NCBI GenBank assembly: GCA_040221055.1
Contig: JAVJVN010000015.1
Span: forward strand, 62,001-126,000
Direction: 5' to 3'
Length of the DNA: 64,000 nt
Origin: Rhodothermales bacterium
GTDB taxonomy: Bacteria; Bacteroidota; Rhodothermia; Rhodothermales; UBA10348
Part shown: positions 35,299 through 46,218 of the stretch, one piece after another
Position numbering within the stretch: position 1 is the stretch's first letter
How the letters are laid out: every line of letters starts with the position of its first letter
The notes under the pieces: model-generated
Told to the model about the DNA's origin: nothing
Seen by the model: the letters and a program-made list of their open reading frames with translations, nothing else
Database searches by the model: none
Program-made: the position numbers and the translations under genes

Positions 35299-36573
35299 AT
35301 GAGTCATAAAGAAGATGTAATCCGGTGTTCATTTTGCGGCCGCACGGCCCACGAGGTCACCAGCATGGTCGCCGGACCGGAAGTCTACATCTGCGACCGG
35401 TGCATTACCGATGCCGCCGGAATCGTCGGCCACGACACGCTCCCAAAAGCCGCCATCCCGAAGCCGCCCGCCCGCGCCCAGCGCCGGAACGAAGCCGGTC
35501 GGCGGATGTCGCCCATCGAAATCAAGTCGTCCCTGGACGAATATGTAGTCGGGCAGGACCGGGCCAAGAAGGCCCTCTCTGTCGCCGTCTACAACCACTA
35601 CAAGCGGATTGACGCCAAGGAGCACTATGGCGAGTTCGCCGATGTCGAGCTGGAGAAATCCAACATCATGCTCATTGGCCCGACGGGAACGGGCAAGACC
35701 CTCCTGGCACGGACCCTGGCCCGTGTGCTGGACGTGCCCTTCTCCATTTCCGATGCCACCGCGCTGACGGAAGCCGGATACGTGGGTGAGGATGTGGAAA
35801 GCATTTTGGCGCATCTGCTGCACGCCGCGGACTTCAACGTGGAGCGCGCCGAGCGCGGCATCATCTACATCGATGAAGTCGACAAGGTGGCGCGCAAGGC
35901 CGACAACGCATCCATTACCCGGGACGTGTCGGGCGAAGGCGTCCAACAGGCCCTGCTCAAGATCCTGGAAGGCACCGTCGCCGGCGTGCCCCCGAAAGGC
36001 GGCCGCAAGCATCCCGAACAGAATCTCATCAACATCGACACGTCGAACATCCTGTTCATCGTGGGCGGAGCATTTGACGGTCTCGGCGAAATCATTTCCC
36101 GGCGCATATCGACCAACCCCATCGGGTTCTCGGCCGGCGTCGGCAAGCGGATTGACAAATCCGACCCGGCCATCTTCCAGTATGTGGAGCCGGATGACCT
36201 GCTGCGTTTCGGACTGATTCCTGAACTCGTGGGACGACTGCCGGTGATTTCCGCGCTCAACGCGCTCTCGGAAGATGCCATGCGCAACATCCTCCTGGAA
36301 CCCCGGAACGCCCTCCTGAAGCAGTACCAGAAATTGTTCGCCATGGACGGCATGAACCTGCTGTTCGAGGACTCGGCCATCGACGCCATCGTCGAAAAGG
36401 CCAAGAAACTGGGTACCGGTGCCCGCGGATTGCGCGCGGTCCTTGAGGACACCATGCTGGACCTGATGTTCGATGTCCACACGAAGTCGGACGTAGCTGC
36501 CGTGCGGATTACCCGTGAAACCGTGGAAAACCGGGCGGAACCGCTCCTGGAACCCCGAAAAGCAACGGCTTGA
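35299..36573 (+). CDS. clpX: ClpX, ATP-dependent unfoldase of the ClpXP protease
   Basis: 424 residues. N-terminal zinc-binding domain ([11 protein letters not shown]...CDRCI, four Cys), then the AAA+ module with Walker [12 protein letters not shown], Walker [12 protein letters not shown], the pore loop inside the [11 protein letters not shown] segment, sensor regions, and the LVGRLPVI and [19 protein letters not shown] sections. Delivers tagged proteins to ClpP, whose gene is not in the window. Stands 23-38 bp upstream of yihY. Confidence 0.96.
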   Translation: MSHKEDVIRCSFCGRTAHEVTSMVAGPEVYICDRCITDAAGIVGHDTLPKAAIPKPPARAQRRNEAGRRMSPIEIKSSLDEYVVGQDRAKKALSVAVYNHYKRIDAKEHYGEFADVELEKSNIMLIGPTGTGKTLLARTLARVLDVPFSISDATALTEAGYVGEDVESILAHLLHAADFNVERAERGIIYIDEVDKVARKADNASITRDVSGEGVQQALLKILEGTVAGVPPKGGRKHPEQNLINIDTSNILFIVGGAFDGLGEIISRRISTNPIGFSAGVGKRIDKSDPAIFQYVEPDDLLRFGLIPELVGRLPVISALNALSEDAMRNILLEPRNALLKQYQKLFAMDGMNLLFEDSAIDAIVEKAKKLGTGARGLRAVLEDTMLDLMFDVHTKSDVAAVRITRETVENRAEPLLEPRKATA

Positions 36574-36610
36574 CCTCCCGTAATGTGCGTTCCAGTTGGT
36601 ATGTTGCGGC

Positions 36611-37528
36611 ATGCCGGCATTCAATCCAGAAGACCTCCTTGATGTAGCGAAGTACTACGCATCGGGCGTGTACCGGGAACTGCGCGAAAAGCCGGTCTTC
36701 CTGTGGGCACAGGCCATCGGCTACAAGGTCCTCATTACGATAGCCCCCCTCCTGCTCCTGGCGACGGGCATTGTGGGGCAGATCCTGCGCAACGATCGCC
36801 CATTCAGTTTCGTGGAATCGGCCATCCGGAGCGTCTTCCCCGCGTATCAGTCGGAAGAGCTCATCAGCTTCCTGAGCCAGTTGCAGAACGTGTCGGGCCG
36901 CCTCACGCTGGTGGGTCTCATTGGCCTGCTCCTGGCCGCCGTCACGCTCTTCACGACGTTGCGGATTGCCCTGTCGGGCGTATTCCAGGAAGACTGGCAC
37001 GGAACGCGCTCCCTGTTCCGGGGCTACGCCTTCGACCTGCGGATGGCACTGCAGGTCGGCCTACTGTTCACGGCATCCATCGGCCTGACCGTGGTGGCGC
37101 AGACCATCAACACCAACCTGTTCTGGGGGCTTACCGAACTCGGGTTTGAGACCCAGTGGTTGCAGTCGGGCTGGCTGACGGTCCTGAACGTATTCGGCCT
37201 GCTGCTGCCGTGGCTTATAAGCATTGCCATGTTCTTCCTGCTCATCTACATGACGCCGGTGCCCCGGCCTCCGTTGCGCAGCGCATTCCTGGGAGCCACC
37301 GTGGCTTCTCTGCTCTGGGAACTGGCCAAATTCGGTTTTTCAGCCTATGCCAAGTCCATGGGCAGCTTCGAAACCTCGGGGTTGGCGGCTCTGGGGGATA
37401 CCTTCGTCCTCGTGGTCATCCTTGTGTTCTGGGCGTATTTCTCCGGGCTCATCATGATCATCGGGGCCATCATGTGCATGCTGCATGAACGCCGACGACG
37501 ATTCCTGGCGCTTGAACCGGATGAATAG
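36611..37528 (+). CDS. YihY/BrkB-family inner-membrane protein
   Basis: 305-residue multi-pass membrane protein (about six TM helices) of the YihY/virulence factor BrkB family. Conserved features: AIGYKVLITIAPLLLLATGIVG, a central Gln/Arg-rich loop and the C-terminal GLAALGDTFVLVVILVFWAYFSGLIMIIGA. Recent work links YhjD/YihY-type proteins to lipid or LPS movement; family role is uncertain. The stop overlaps the tamA start region, placing it in the envelope-assembly operon. Confidence 0.85.
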   Translation: MPAFNPEDLLDVAKYYASGVYRELREKPVFLWAQAIGYKVLITIAPLLLLATGIVGQILRNDRPFSFVESAIRSVFPAYQSEELISFLSQLQNVSGRLTLVGLIGLLLAAVTLFTTLRIALSGVFQEDWHGTRSLFRGYAFDLRMALQVGLLFTASIGLTVVAQTINTNLFWGLTELGFETQWLQSGWLTVLNVFGLLLPWLISIAMFFLLIYMTPVPRPPLRSAFLGATVASLLWELAKFGFSAYAKSMGSFETSGLAALGDTFVLVVILVFWAYFSGLIMIIGAIMCMLHERRRRFLALEPDE

Positions 37529-39644
37529 GATGCGATTCGTATTGGGATGCGTCATGGTTCTGCTGGTCGCCCCCATGCGCGGGGTCCAGGCACAGGATGC
37601 GCTCGCGCTGAGCAACGGGGCGACGCAGGTCTCGGACATTGCCTTCAAATTCACGACCACCCAGACGTTCGATGCGGAACGCCTGCGGCTGCAGATGGCG
37701 ACCCAGGGACCATCCTTCCTGGACCACCTGAAGGATGCCGTCCCGTTGTTGTCCGGTCGCAATTATCCGTTCGATCCGGTCGAGTTGCAGCGGGACGTGG
37801 TCCGGCTGCGCCAGTTCTATGCCAGGAATGGTTTCCCTGACGCATCCGTGGATTATCCCGCGTCCCAGTTCAATGCGTCGTCCAACCGGATCCGGATCAT
37901 CTTCACCATCGATGAGGGCACGCCGGTCACCATCCGTACGCTGGACTTCTCGTTGAATACCCCCCTTTCCGCAGATCTGACCGAACGGTGGGAGGAGCTG
38001 AAAGAACGGTTGTCCGCCGCCGAGGGGCGTCGTTTCACCGACTTCGAGCGGCTTTCCATTGAAAACCAGATCCTGAGTCTGCTCCAGAATCGCGGCTTCG
38101 CGTTTGCATCCGTGGATGGAGACGTTTCGGTGGATGAGCAGGCCTTTTCGGCCGACCTGGCCTTCGAGGTGTCTCCGGGGCCGTATGGGACCTTCGGCGA
38201 AATCCTGGTTGAGGGGAACGAGAGCGTCTCGCGGCAGACGGTCCTGCGCGAATTGACGTTCAAGGTGGGCGATGAATTCTCGCGTCAACGCCTCATTACC
38301 GGGCAACAGCAGATTTTCGGGTTGAACCTGTTCCGGCTGGCCCTCGCCGAGGTCCCCGAGCAGGAGCCCGACTCCCTTGTCACCGTCCGGTACCGGTTGC
38401 GCGAGTCCAAGTTGCGCTACATTTCGGCGCAGACGGGTTTTGCGCGGGAGTCCGGTCTGTCCGTTGAAACGGAATTCCGGCACCGGAATTTCCTGGGCGA
38501 TGCACGGCAGTTCAGCGCGGGTGCATCCTCCCGGACCGGCCTGCTGGCCGCCACCGGTACGGGGCGCAAGCCGGTCCGATCCGTGACCACGAACCTGTCC
38601 CTCCGGCAGCCGTGGCTGGGCTGGACCCGGCTTTCCGGCGGACTGTCCCCGTTTTTCTCCTGGCTGGATGAGCCGAACCAGGACACCCGGTTCTACGAAT
38701 TCGGATTGACGTCCTCGCTCGTCCTCGAAATCCTGCCCTTCCGGAATCTGACCGCGCAACACACGTTCAGCCGGGCGGTCCCGTTGACCTCGACCGGGCT
38801 GGGTGACCGGTTCGGAGTCTACAATCGCAGCATCCTGTCGACCGGGATGGGATTCGGATGGCTGAATGACTTCCTGGTACCGCGCCGAGGCTGGTTCGTA
38901 CGCCCGGCATTGGAACTGGGCGGTCTGCTCGGGGGCTCGGCGGTACAGTATGCCAAGGCGTCGGTGGACGCCACGGCCTACGTCCCCATCACACGGCGCA
39001 CGTCCGTCATCCTGTCCCTCACCACGGGTTGGCTGGCGCCGTTCAAGGACTCGAAGGATCAGCTTGACCCCCAGAATGAGTTCCGGTTCGATGCCATCCG
39101 GTTCTACGCCGGAGGCGCGAGCGATGTACGCGGTTGGGCCCTGAACGCCCTCGGGCCCCAGGTGGCCGTGGCCGATACGGTCACGGTGGATGCGGACGGA
39201 ACCCCGCACGCCGAAAACGCCCGGTTCGAGGCCATCGGTGGCCGCGCCAAGGTCAGTTTCCGGTCCGAATTGCGGTTCCCCGTGCCCGGGTTGGGCGACT
39301 CGTGGCGGGCCGCGGTCTTCCTGGACGGGGGCGCCGTCTCGTCCGAACGGGTGCTGGACGCAGGGGGGGCGCAGGTGTTCTCCACAGATGGGGTCGCTGA
39401 ATTCCGGGACCGGCGATTCGTGTCGGGCGGGGATTTCAGGTTCGGAGCGGGTACCGGCATCCGGTACCGCACGCCGGTCGGGATGCTCCGCCTGGACCTG
39501 GCCTACAAGTTGAACCCGGCCGATGCGGACCTGCGCCGACCCGAGGACATCGTGCTGCATGAGCAGGGATTCCGTAGCGATCCGCCCTCGGACCGCTTCC
39601 TTCGCCGATTGAACGTCCACGTGAGTATTGATCGTGCCTTCTGA
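37521..39644 (+). CDS. tamA: TamA/BamA-type outer-membrane Omp85 protein
   Basis: 707 residues: signal peptide (MRFVLGCVMVLLVAPMRGVQAQ), three POTRA-like modules (for example DAVPLLSGRNYPFDPVELQRDVVRLRQFYARNGFPDASV and LTFKVGDEFSRQRLITGQQQIFGLNLFR), then a 16-strand barrel with ASDVRGWALNALGPQ (the conserved RG-type lid motif) and a closing strand ending DRAF. Partnered by the adjacent DUF490 gene, hence TamA rather than BamA. ATG 37521 overlaps the yihY stop; ATG 37530 is also possible. Confidence 0.85.
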   Translation: MNRMRFVLGCVMVLLVAPMRGVQAQDALALSNGATQVSDIAFKFTTTQTFDAERLRLQMATQGPSFLDHLKDAVPLLSGRNYPFDPVELQRDVVRLRQFYARNGFPDASVDYPASQFNASSNRIRIIFTIDEGTPVTIRTLDFSLNTPLSADLTERWEELKERLSAAEGRRFTDFERLSIENQILSLLQNRGFAFASVDGDVSVDEQAFSADLAFEVSPGPYGTFGEILVEGNESVSRQTVLRELTFKVGDEFSRQRLITGQQQIFGLNLFRLALAEVPEQEPDSLVTVRYRLRESKLRYISAQTGFARESGLSVETEFRHRNFLGDARQFSAGASSRTGLLAATGTGRKPVRSVTTNLSLRQPWLGWTRLSGGLSPFFSWLDEPNQDTRFYEFGLTSSLVLEILPFRNLTAQHTFSRAVPLTSTGLGDRFGVYNRSILSTGMGFGWLNDFLVPRRGWFVRPALELGGLLGGSAVQYAKASVDATAYVPITRRTSVILSLTTGWLAPFKDSKDQLDPQNEFRFDAIRFYAGGASDVRGWALNALGPQVAVADTVTVDADGTPHAENARFEAIGGRAKVSFRSELRFPVPGLGDSWRAAVFLDGGAVSSERVLDAGGAQVFSTDGVAEFRDRRFVSGGDFRFGAGTGIRYRTPVGMLRLDLAYKLNPADADLRRPEDIVLHEQGFRSDPPSDRFLRRLNVHVSIDRAF

Positions 39645-42600
39645 GCAGCCCACATATCGCACGGAAGAGGCGCCAGGGGCGGGCTCGGGAGGGCGCGTGG
39701 CCCTGCGTGTCCTTCTGGTGCTTCTGTTGACGATCGTCGCGGTGGTCGGAGTCCTGCATGTTTCCCCGGTCCAACGCGCCGTGTTGCAGGGCACGCTCGC
39801 GCGTGTGCTGCCCCCGGATTTGCAGGTGACGCTCGGCGGCAGTTCGGGATCGCCGCTCCGGGGCCTCACACTGACGGATGTGCGGGCGTCGACGCCCGGT
39901 GACTCCACCTGGCTGGCCGTCGATACACTCCGCGTCGAGTACGACCTGTTGTCCGTGTTCGGTGTGTTGCACGTCAGGAAAATCGAGGCGGGTGACCTCT
40001 CGTTCCAGCTCGGCCGTCGGGCCGACAGCAGTCTGGTCCTGCCCACCTTTCCTGAGAGCGATACGACCACGTTCCCGTTCAATCTGGAGCGGGTCGAGGT
40101 CCAGCGGATTTCGGGCTCGGTTGTGCAGGCGGACGACGTATTGTGGACATTGGATGATGGCCATCTGGACCTGCCGGTGTTGGCCCGTGACTCCGGGGGA
40201 TTCGCGGTCACGCTCCGCGCACTCGATCTGGCCTTCACCTATCCCGGGGTGACCGATGCGGGGTATGTGGCTGCCCGGGCGGAACTCGGCCGTGACGGGG
40301 CGTTCTCGGCGGCCCTGCGCGGCAGTGCGCCCGGCAGCATCCTGGACCTGGATATATCGGGACGGCTGCCGGATTCCAGCGGGCTGGCATTGGATCTGGA
40401 CGTCGCGGGACATGTCGGCTTTGCCGACCTGCAGCCTTTCGTGGCCACCCTGCGTGACGATGGCCGACTGGACGTGGAAGCGGATGCCCACGTGGGCGCG
40501 GACTCCCTCCGTGCGCGGGTGGTGCTCGACACCGGGGCCGGTGGCCGGGTTGAGGTCCGCATGGATGGGTCTGCCTCCGCCTCGGGTCCGGCGCAGGTCC
40601 TTCCACGGAACGTGAACATACTCGTTGAGCTGGAGGATTTCCGCCCGGATGCGTTGGGCTCTGATTTCCCGGAACAGACGCTCCTGAACGCACGCGCCGA
40701 CGCCGCGTTGGCGCTCGGCGATACGTGGGAGGAGACCATGGGGCGCGTGGACGTGACCTTGGGGCCGGGCTCCCTGCTGGGGCGCCGGGTCGGCGCGGGT
40801 TCGGCGTTCGCCGAACGCGCCGACTCCACGATTTCGTGGAGCGGCACGGTACGTGCCGCCGGCGCCCTCCTCCGCACCGATGGGGCCTGGCAGATGGGCG
40901 AGGACCGCCTGCGCGGTACGGTCCACGTGGAAGACCTTACGCCGGAGGGCCTGGACCTCTCGTCGCCCGTCCCGTTCACCGGGGGCCTGAGCGCGACGTT
41001 CCGCGGCACCGAATCGCTTTCCAACTGGACCGCGACGGTGGAGTTGCTCGACATGACGGTCGGCGGCTGCCCGGTCACGAGCCGGAATCTCCGTATGCGG
41101 CTCCAGATGCCCGCGCCGAGCACCTCCAGCACAACAACACATATTGAGGGTGGTCTCGACGCCTGCGCGCAGACGCTGGCCGACCTCGACATCCATGCTT
41201 CGAACACCCGTGTCCAGGGGCGCGTCCGTACCGGCCGCGCCCCCCTCCACGAACTGCTGACCCTGGCCGATTCCACGTACCTTCCCGGAGAGATCACGTT
41301 CGATCTGACCCCGGATGGCCCCGTGCGCGCCGACGGTCGGTTCACCGATGTCCAGGGCGGAGGTGCCGTACTCGATTCCCTGACTTTCCAGGCCACGGGA
41401 ACGCTGGACGCACTCTCGATAGAGGCCGAAGCCGACCGACTGGACGGCACCGCTCGCACGCGCCTCCAGTGGCGATCCTTGGACAACAGGGTCAATTTGA
41501 CCGCGCTCGAATTCCAGGCGTTGGATGTGGCTTCGGTACTTCGCATGCCGGATCAGTCCATCATCCTTTCCGGGACGGGCAGCGGCGTGATGACCGGCTC
41601 GAACGGACGCCTGGAATTGATGCTCGGCGGGTCGCACCTGAATGACGTGGCGTTTTCCGTTCTCGATCTGGACATTCGCATGGCCGCCGACTCCATGACG
41701 GCCGATATCCGTGCCCGTGGGGACAGTGCACACACCGGTACGACGGCCGACCTGACGGCGGGCTGGTATCCCTCGCAGGACAGTCTGATTACTGCGTCGG
41801 GCATCTTCGGTGGCCTGGATGTGGGTGCCATCCTCGCCCTGGAAGGCCAATCCAGCGACCTCGGGGGCGATCTGGACGTACGCGGTCGTCTGCAGAACGG
41901 CGTCCCTGAACTGGACGGACACGTGTCCCTCGCGGCCGGATCGCGCCTGAACGCCTTTCGTGTCACCACCGCCGAGCTGAACCTCCGCCTGGAGGACGGC
42001 GCATCGTCCGGAAAACTGGTATTGGAAGACACGAATGGCGGCATCACCGGCAGTTTCGGGCTGAACGAGGGTCGGATGTACGCCAATATGCGGGCGCACC
42101 ATCTGGATATTGCAGCGCTGTTGGACCCGCGCGCGTCGTCTTCCACACTGTCCGCTACCGTCGAAGCGAATATCCAACTCGCGGAAGGCACCTGGACGGA
42201 CATCGTGGCGACCGGAGACTCCCTGCGCGGGTCGTGGGACGCGTTCCGCGTCGACGACGGTGCCTTCGGAGTCCACCTGGACCGGACGTCCGTCCGCGTG
42301 GACTCCCTGCGCCTTTCAGGCACGGATCTCCAACTGGACGGCCGCGGATCGTTTGCGCAGGAGTCCAGCGACTTCACGCTCCGTGCCGACGTCCCGGCGG
42401 CGATCATGCAGCTTCCGGGGCTGAAAGAAACCGGTCTCGCATTCGTTACCCTGGGGGCTACCGTCCGGGTGAACGGGCCACTGGCGCAGCGCCGGGTCGT
42501 GGCCGATCTGACGGCGGGTGGCCTCAGGAACGAATCGTTCTACGCCAGCGAGATTACCGGGCGCTTCCTGGCCGAGTTCGGAGACTCCGGCGCCCCGGAT

Positions 42601-44706
42601 CCCGACCCACCTGTGCCCGATAGCCCCGTGGACTTGCGCCCCGTCTTCCCCGCACTGCTTCCCTCCTTCGCCGAGCTGACGGTGGAATCGTCCGTCCTGG
42701 ACGTCCCGGCCCTGTCCATGCAGTCCGCAACGGTCCGCGTGGCGTGGGACGGCCTGGATGTTTCGGGCGATGCCGAAATCCAACTGGCAGAGAACAAGCA
42801 CATCGGCGTATCGGCCATCGTGACCCCGGACGACGAACCGATGGTCATCACCATCGACCGGTTCGATGCCCGCCTGAACGGCGACACGTGGGCACTCTCA
42901 GCTCCTGCCCGCCTCACGCTGGGCGACACCCCTTCCCTGTCTGCACTGCGTCTCACCTCAGGCGACCAGGTCATCAGTGCCACCAGCCTCCTGCAGGGTT
43001 CGGAGCAGCGGCATTTCGTCACCGTCAATCAGGTCCAGCTGGCACCGCTGGCCTCCTTGCTGGATTTCCCGGGCCTGGGCGGAACGACGTCCGGTGAATT
43101 CAGCCTCTCGATGGCCGGCGACAGCCTGTCGGTACAGGGCACGCTTACCTCGGATTTGACTGCCTTCGGAGAGCCCGCAGGACAATCCACGGCCCGGCTC
43201 ACGCTCCTGAACGGGGACGTGGTGCTGGATGCGCGGCTGACGCATCCCCAGGGTGGCGAACTGACGGCGGCCGGGCGCCTGCCGCTGGGCAGCCCCGAGG
43301 GCACAGTGGACTTCCAGGTCGGTGCCGACGCGTATCCCATCGGGTGGACCCGCGTGTTCATTGACCCCCTTCTGGTGGACGACCTGCGTGGAGCCCTCTC
43401 CGGAAATGTCCGGGTGACGGGGACCGGCAACGCTCCCGCCTGGCAGGGCACCCTGCAGCTGCGCGACGGCCGGATCGGCCTTCCCGAACTGGGTAAGCGG
43501 CGCGGCCTTCGCTATGACGGCCTGGAGGCCGACCTGTCCTTCCGGGCGGATTCCATCCTGGTGGACCGCATGGTGGCGCAGTCCGGAAACGGGCGCGTGG
43601 AAGCTTCCGGGGGCATTGCCATGACCGACCTGCAACTCGGCAGCGTGGATATTGCCTTCAGCGCCAACGACTTCCTGGCTGTGGACAATGCCAACTACCG
43701 GACGGTCATTTCGGGCAGCGGGCAACTCACCGGGAGCACCGACCGTCCCCGACTCCAGGGAGACATTGAAGTGGTCAGTGCCGATTTCTACCTGACCGAC
43801 GAGACCACGGCTGGTGCATATGAAGCTGTCACATTGAGCGACGCCGACCTGTTGACGCTACGGGAACGGTTCGGCATGCGCATAAGTGCCGAGGACACCA
43901 CGGCTTTCGACTTCTATCGGGTCCTGGCCATCGAGGACCTGACCATCCGGATGCAGCGGGATACCTGGGTCCGCTCGAAATCCAACCCGGAAATGGACAT
44001 CCAGATCAGCGGCCGCCTGGACGTGGACAAGGCCCGCAACGCCGATCCGGATGTGTTCGGCAATATCGAAGTACTGCCTGAGCGCAGCCGCATCCAGCAA
44101 TTCGGCCGCCGATTCGACATTGAACGGGGTACGCTCACGTTCAACGGGCCCATAGGGGCGCCCATCATGGACCTCCAGGCGTCCTATGACGTGCCGTCCC
44201 GTACGGCCGGCGGCTCGGAAGTCGTCATCCGGCTGAACGTATCCGGCTCTCCCGACGACCTGGAGGTCACCTTCGATTCCGACCCCGCCATGGAGTTGGC
44301 GGACATCGTATCGTACATTGCCACGGGCCGCCCGGCCAGCAGTTCGTTCCAGTTGGGATCGCAGACCGACAATTACCTGCAGTCGGCAGCCGGTCTTGCC
44401 ATGGGTCCACTTACCGACCTTGTGGAAAACATGGCGGGTGCCGGACTCGGCCTGGATGTCATCGAGATTGCCCATACCGGCACCCAGGGATTGACCCTGA
44501 CCGCCGGCAAGTACGTATCCCCCCGGTTGTACGTGTCCGTTTCCCAACCCATAGCCCTCTCCAGCAGCTCGGAATCCTCCACTACCGGAGGGGAGAACGA
44601 GACGCAGGTGGCCGTGGAATACGAAATCATCCAGCAACTCCTGATCACGCTCATCAACCGGGGCACCATCCTCCGCGTCAACCTGAGGTGGGAATATGCG
44701 TTTTGA
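39634..44706 (+). CDS. tamB: TamB-like translocation/assembly module protein (DUF490, AsmA/Vps13 superfamily)
   Basis: Giant periplasm-spanning protein of 1690 residues. An N-terminal signal-anchor (ALRVLLVLLLTIVAVVGVLHV) is followed by a long series of beta-strand repeats that form a lipid-lined groove, and the C-terminal DUF490 domain (about residues 1330-1690) ending NLRWEYAF with a terminal aromatic for TamA/BamA docking. Moves phospholipids toward the outer membrane and helps insert barrels. Start chosen at GTG 39634; TTG 39628 also in frame. It overlaps tamA by 11 bp and mlaE by 11 bp. Confidence 0.88.
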   Translation: MPSEQPTYRTEEAPGAGSGGRVALRVLLVLLLTIVAVVGVLHVSPVQRAVLQGTLARVLPPDLQVTLGGSSGSPLRGLTLTDVRASTPGDSTWLAVDTLRVEYDLLSVFGVLHVRKIEAGDLSFQLGRRADSSLVLPTFPESDTTTFPFNLERVEVQRISGSVVQADDVLWTLDDGHLDLPVLARDSGGFAVTLRALDLAFTYPGVTDAGYVAARAELGRDGAFSAALRGSAPGSILDLDISGRLPDSSGLALDLDVAGHVGFADLQPFVATLRDDGRLDVEADAHVGADSLRARVVLDTGAGGRVEVRMDGSASASGPAQVLPRNVNILVELEDFRPDALGSDFPEQTLLNARADAALALGDTWEETMGRVDVTLGPGSLLGRRVGAGSAFAERADSTISWSGTVRAAGALLRTDGAWQMGEDRLRGTVHVEDLTPEGLDLSSPVPFTGGLSATFRGTESLSNWTATVELLDMTVGGCPVTSRNLRMRLQMPAPSTSSTTTHIEGGLDACAQTLADLDIHASNTRVQGRVRTGRAPLHELLTLADSTYLPGEITFDLTPDGPVRADGRFTDVQGGGAVLDSLTFQATGTLDALSIEAEADRLDGTARTRLQWRSLDNRVNLTALEFQALDVASVLRMPDQSIILSGTGSGVMTGSNGRLELMLGGSHLNDVAFSVLDLDIRMAADSMTADIRARGDSAHTGTTADLTAGWYPSQDSLITASGIFGGLDVGAILALEGQSSDLGGDLDVRGRLQNGVPELDGHVSLAAGSRLNAFRVTTAELNLRLEDGASSGKLVLEDTNGGITGSFGLNEGRMYANMRAHHLDIAALLDPRASSSTLSATVEANIQLAEGTWTDIVATGDSLRGSWDAFRVDDGAFGVHLDRTSVRVDSLRLSGTDLQLDGRGSFAQESSDFTLRADVPAAIMQLPGLKETGLAFVTLGATVRVNGPLAQRRVVADLTAGGLRNESFYASEITGRFLAEFGDSGAPDPDPPVPDSPVDLRPVFPALLPSFAELTVESSVLDVPALSMQSATVRVAWDGLDVSGDAEIQLAENKHIGVSAIVTPDDEPMVITIDRFDARLNGDTWALSAPARLTLGDTPSLSALRLTSGDQVISATSLLQGSEQRHFVTVNQVQLAPLASLLDFPGLGGTTSGEFSLSMAGDSLSVQGTLTSDLTAFGEPAGQSTARLTLLNGDVVLDARLTHPQGGELTAAGRLPLGSPEGTVDFQVGADAYPIGWTRVFIDPLLVDDLRGALSGNVRVTGTGNAPAWQGTLQLRDGRIGLPELGKRRGLRYDGLEADLSFRADSILVDRMVAQSGNGRVEASGGIAMTDLQLGSVDIAFSANDFLAVDNANYRTVISGSGQLTGSTDRPRLQGDIEVVSADFYLTDETTAGAYEAVTLSDADLLTLRERFGMRISAEDTTAFDFYRVLAIEDLTIRMQRDTWVRSKSNPEMDIQISGRLDVDKARNADPDVFGNIEVLPERSRIQQFGRRFDIERGTLTFNGPIGAPIMDLQASYDVPSRTAGGSEVVIRLNVSGSPDDLEVTFDSDPAMELADIVSYIATGRPASSSFQLGSQTDNYLQSAAGLAMGPLTDLVENMAGAGLGLDVIEIAHTGTQGLTLTAGKYVSPRLYVSVSQPIALSSSSESSTTGGENETQVAVEYEIIQQLLITLINRGTILRVNLRWEYAF

Positions 44707-45478
44707 GAAGGACGGACTGACGGAATTCCTGACCCAGGTGGCCGAATTCGGCCGATTCACCGGGATGTTTTTCCGGCGGGTCTGGCGGCGGCCGTTCGAG
44801 GGGCGCGAACTCCTCCGGCAGATGGACGATGTCGGATCCAAGAGCTTTCTGCTGACCGGCGTCACCGGCCTGGCCATCGGTATCGTGCTGGCCATGCAGA
44901 GCCGCGGTACGCTGGTCCGCTTTGGTGCCGAAGCGGTCCTCCCCAGCATGCTGGCGCTGTCGGTCATCAAGGAGATCGGTCCGGTCATCACGGCACTGGT
45001 CCTGGCAGGACGACTGGGCGCCGGCATGGGGGCCGAAATCGGCAGCATGCGGGTCACCGAACAGATCGATGCCCTCGAAGTGGCGGCCCTCAAGCCGTAC
45101 CATTACCTGGTCATCACCCGCGTCCTGGCGTGCGTCATCATGTTTCCCATCCTGACCCTGTGGACCGACAGCCTGGCGTTGTTCGGGGGATACATCGAAT
45201 CGCAGATTGCCTCGAGCATGGACTACCGCATATTCCTGTCCACGGCGTTCGAGTCGGTCCGCTTCAGTGACCTGGTCATCGACACCGGCAAGACGTCGGT
45301 GTTCGGCTTCATCGTGGGCATTGTCTCCTGCTGGCTCGGCTTCAATGTCCGGGGCGGAACGAGGGAAGTGGGCCGCGCGGCCATGCAGGCCGTGGTGGTA
45401 TCGTCCCTGCTCATCCTGTTGGCCGACGTGGTCATTGTGCGCTTCTCCCTCCTCCTTTTCGGGGATGTGTCGTCATGA
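44696..45478 (+). CDS. mlaE: MlaE-type ABC permease
   Basis: Integral membrane permease of the Mla phospholipid transporter, 260 residues. An N-terminal amphipathic helix, then five TM helices with the conserved IKEIGPVITALVLAGRLGAGMGAEIGSMRVTEQIDALEVAAL stretch that contacts the ATPase, and the C-terminal GTREVGRAAMQAVVVSS segment. Begins inside the tamB gene, so lipid transport is co-expressed with TamAB. Confidence 0.93.
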   Translation: MRFEKDGLTEFLTQVAEFGRFTGMFFRRVWRRPFEGRELLRQMDDVGSKSFLLTGVTGLAIGIVLAMQSRGTLVRFGAEAVLPSMLALSVIKEIGPVITALVLAGRLGAGMGAEIGSMRVTEQIDALEVAALKPYHYLVITRVLACVIMFPILTLWTDSLALFGGYIESQIASSMDYRIFLSTAFESVRFSDLVIDTGKTSVFGFIVGIVSCWLGFNVRGGTREVGRAAMQAVVVSSLLILLADVVIVRFSLLLFGDVSS

Positions 45479-46218
45479 AAGAGATCCGACTGGAACATAT
45501 CCGGAAGACGTTCGGCACCCTCGAGGTGCTCAAGGACGTATCGCTGACGGTGCCAGCCGGCTCGTCGGGCGTTGTCATGGGAGGATCCGGCTCCGGCAAG
45601 AGCGTGCTCATCAAACACATCGTTGGGCTGCTCAAGCCGGATGAAGGAGCCGTCTATGTGGACGGCGAACGCGTGGACGACCTGGACGGCGACGCCCTGG
45701 ACCGGGTCCGCCTCGATACCGGCTACCTGTTCCAGAGCGGCGCCATGTTCGATTCCATGACGGTGTTCGAGAACATGCGTTTCTTTCTGAGTCGCCACCG
45801 GGACATGACCGAGGCCGAGGAGCGGGACCGAGTGGAAGAACTCCTGACATGGGTCGAGCTCCCCGAGAAGATGAACGCCCTGCCGGCCGAACTCTCCGGG
45901 GGCCAGCGCAAGCGGGTGGCCCTTGCCCGAGCCCTGGTCCTGGACCCGAGCCTCATGCTCTACGATGAACCCACTACGGGACTGGATCCCATCTCGGTCC
46001 GCACCGTTTCAGAACTCATTGTGCGGCTTCAGGAAGAGCGGAATATCACCTCGATCTCCATTACGCACGATCTGTTGTGCGCGGAAATCGTGGCGGACCA
46101 GGTGCACTTCCTGGACGGGGGCGAAATCGTCGCCGAAGGGACCCTGGATGATGTTCGCCGGTCCGACCACCCGTTCGTTTCGCAATTTTTTGCTTCCTCG
46201 ACACCACCATCCCCATGA
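45475..46218 (+). CDS. mlaF: MlaF-type ABC ATPase
   Basis: Cytoplasmic ATPase of the Mla transporter, 247 residues. Walker A GGSGSGKSV, the family-specific GYLFQSGAMFDSMTVFENMRF around the Q loop, signature LSGGQRKRVALARAL, Walker B LMLYDEPTTGLDPI and a switch His in SITHDLLC. ATGA overlaps at both ends with mlaE and mlaD. Confidence 0.95.
   Translation: MKEIRLEHIRKTFGTLEVLKDVSLTVPAGSSGVVMGGSGSGKSVLIKHIVGLLKPDEGAVYVDGERVDDLDGDALDRVRLDTGYLFQSGAMFDSMTVFENMRFFLSRHRDMTEAEERDRVEELLTWVELPEKMNALPAELSGGQRKRVALARALVLDPSLMLYDEPTTGLDPISVRTVSELIVRLQEERNITSISITHDLLCAEIVADQVHFLDGGEIVAEGTLDDVRRSDHPFVSQFFASSTPPSP

Noticed and set aside
37470-42276. Very long minus-strand open frames (922 and 946 codons) opposite tamA and tamB
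   Set aside because: Low-complexity translations without family features, mirror frames of convincing genes.
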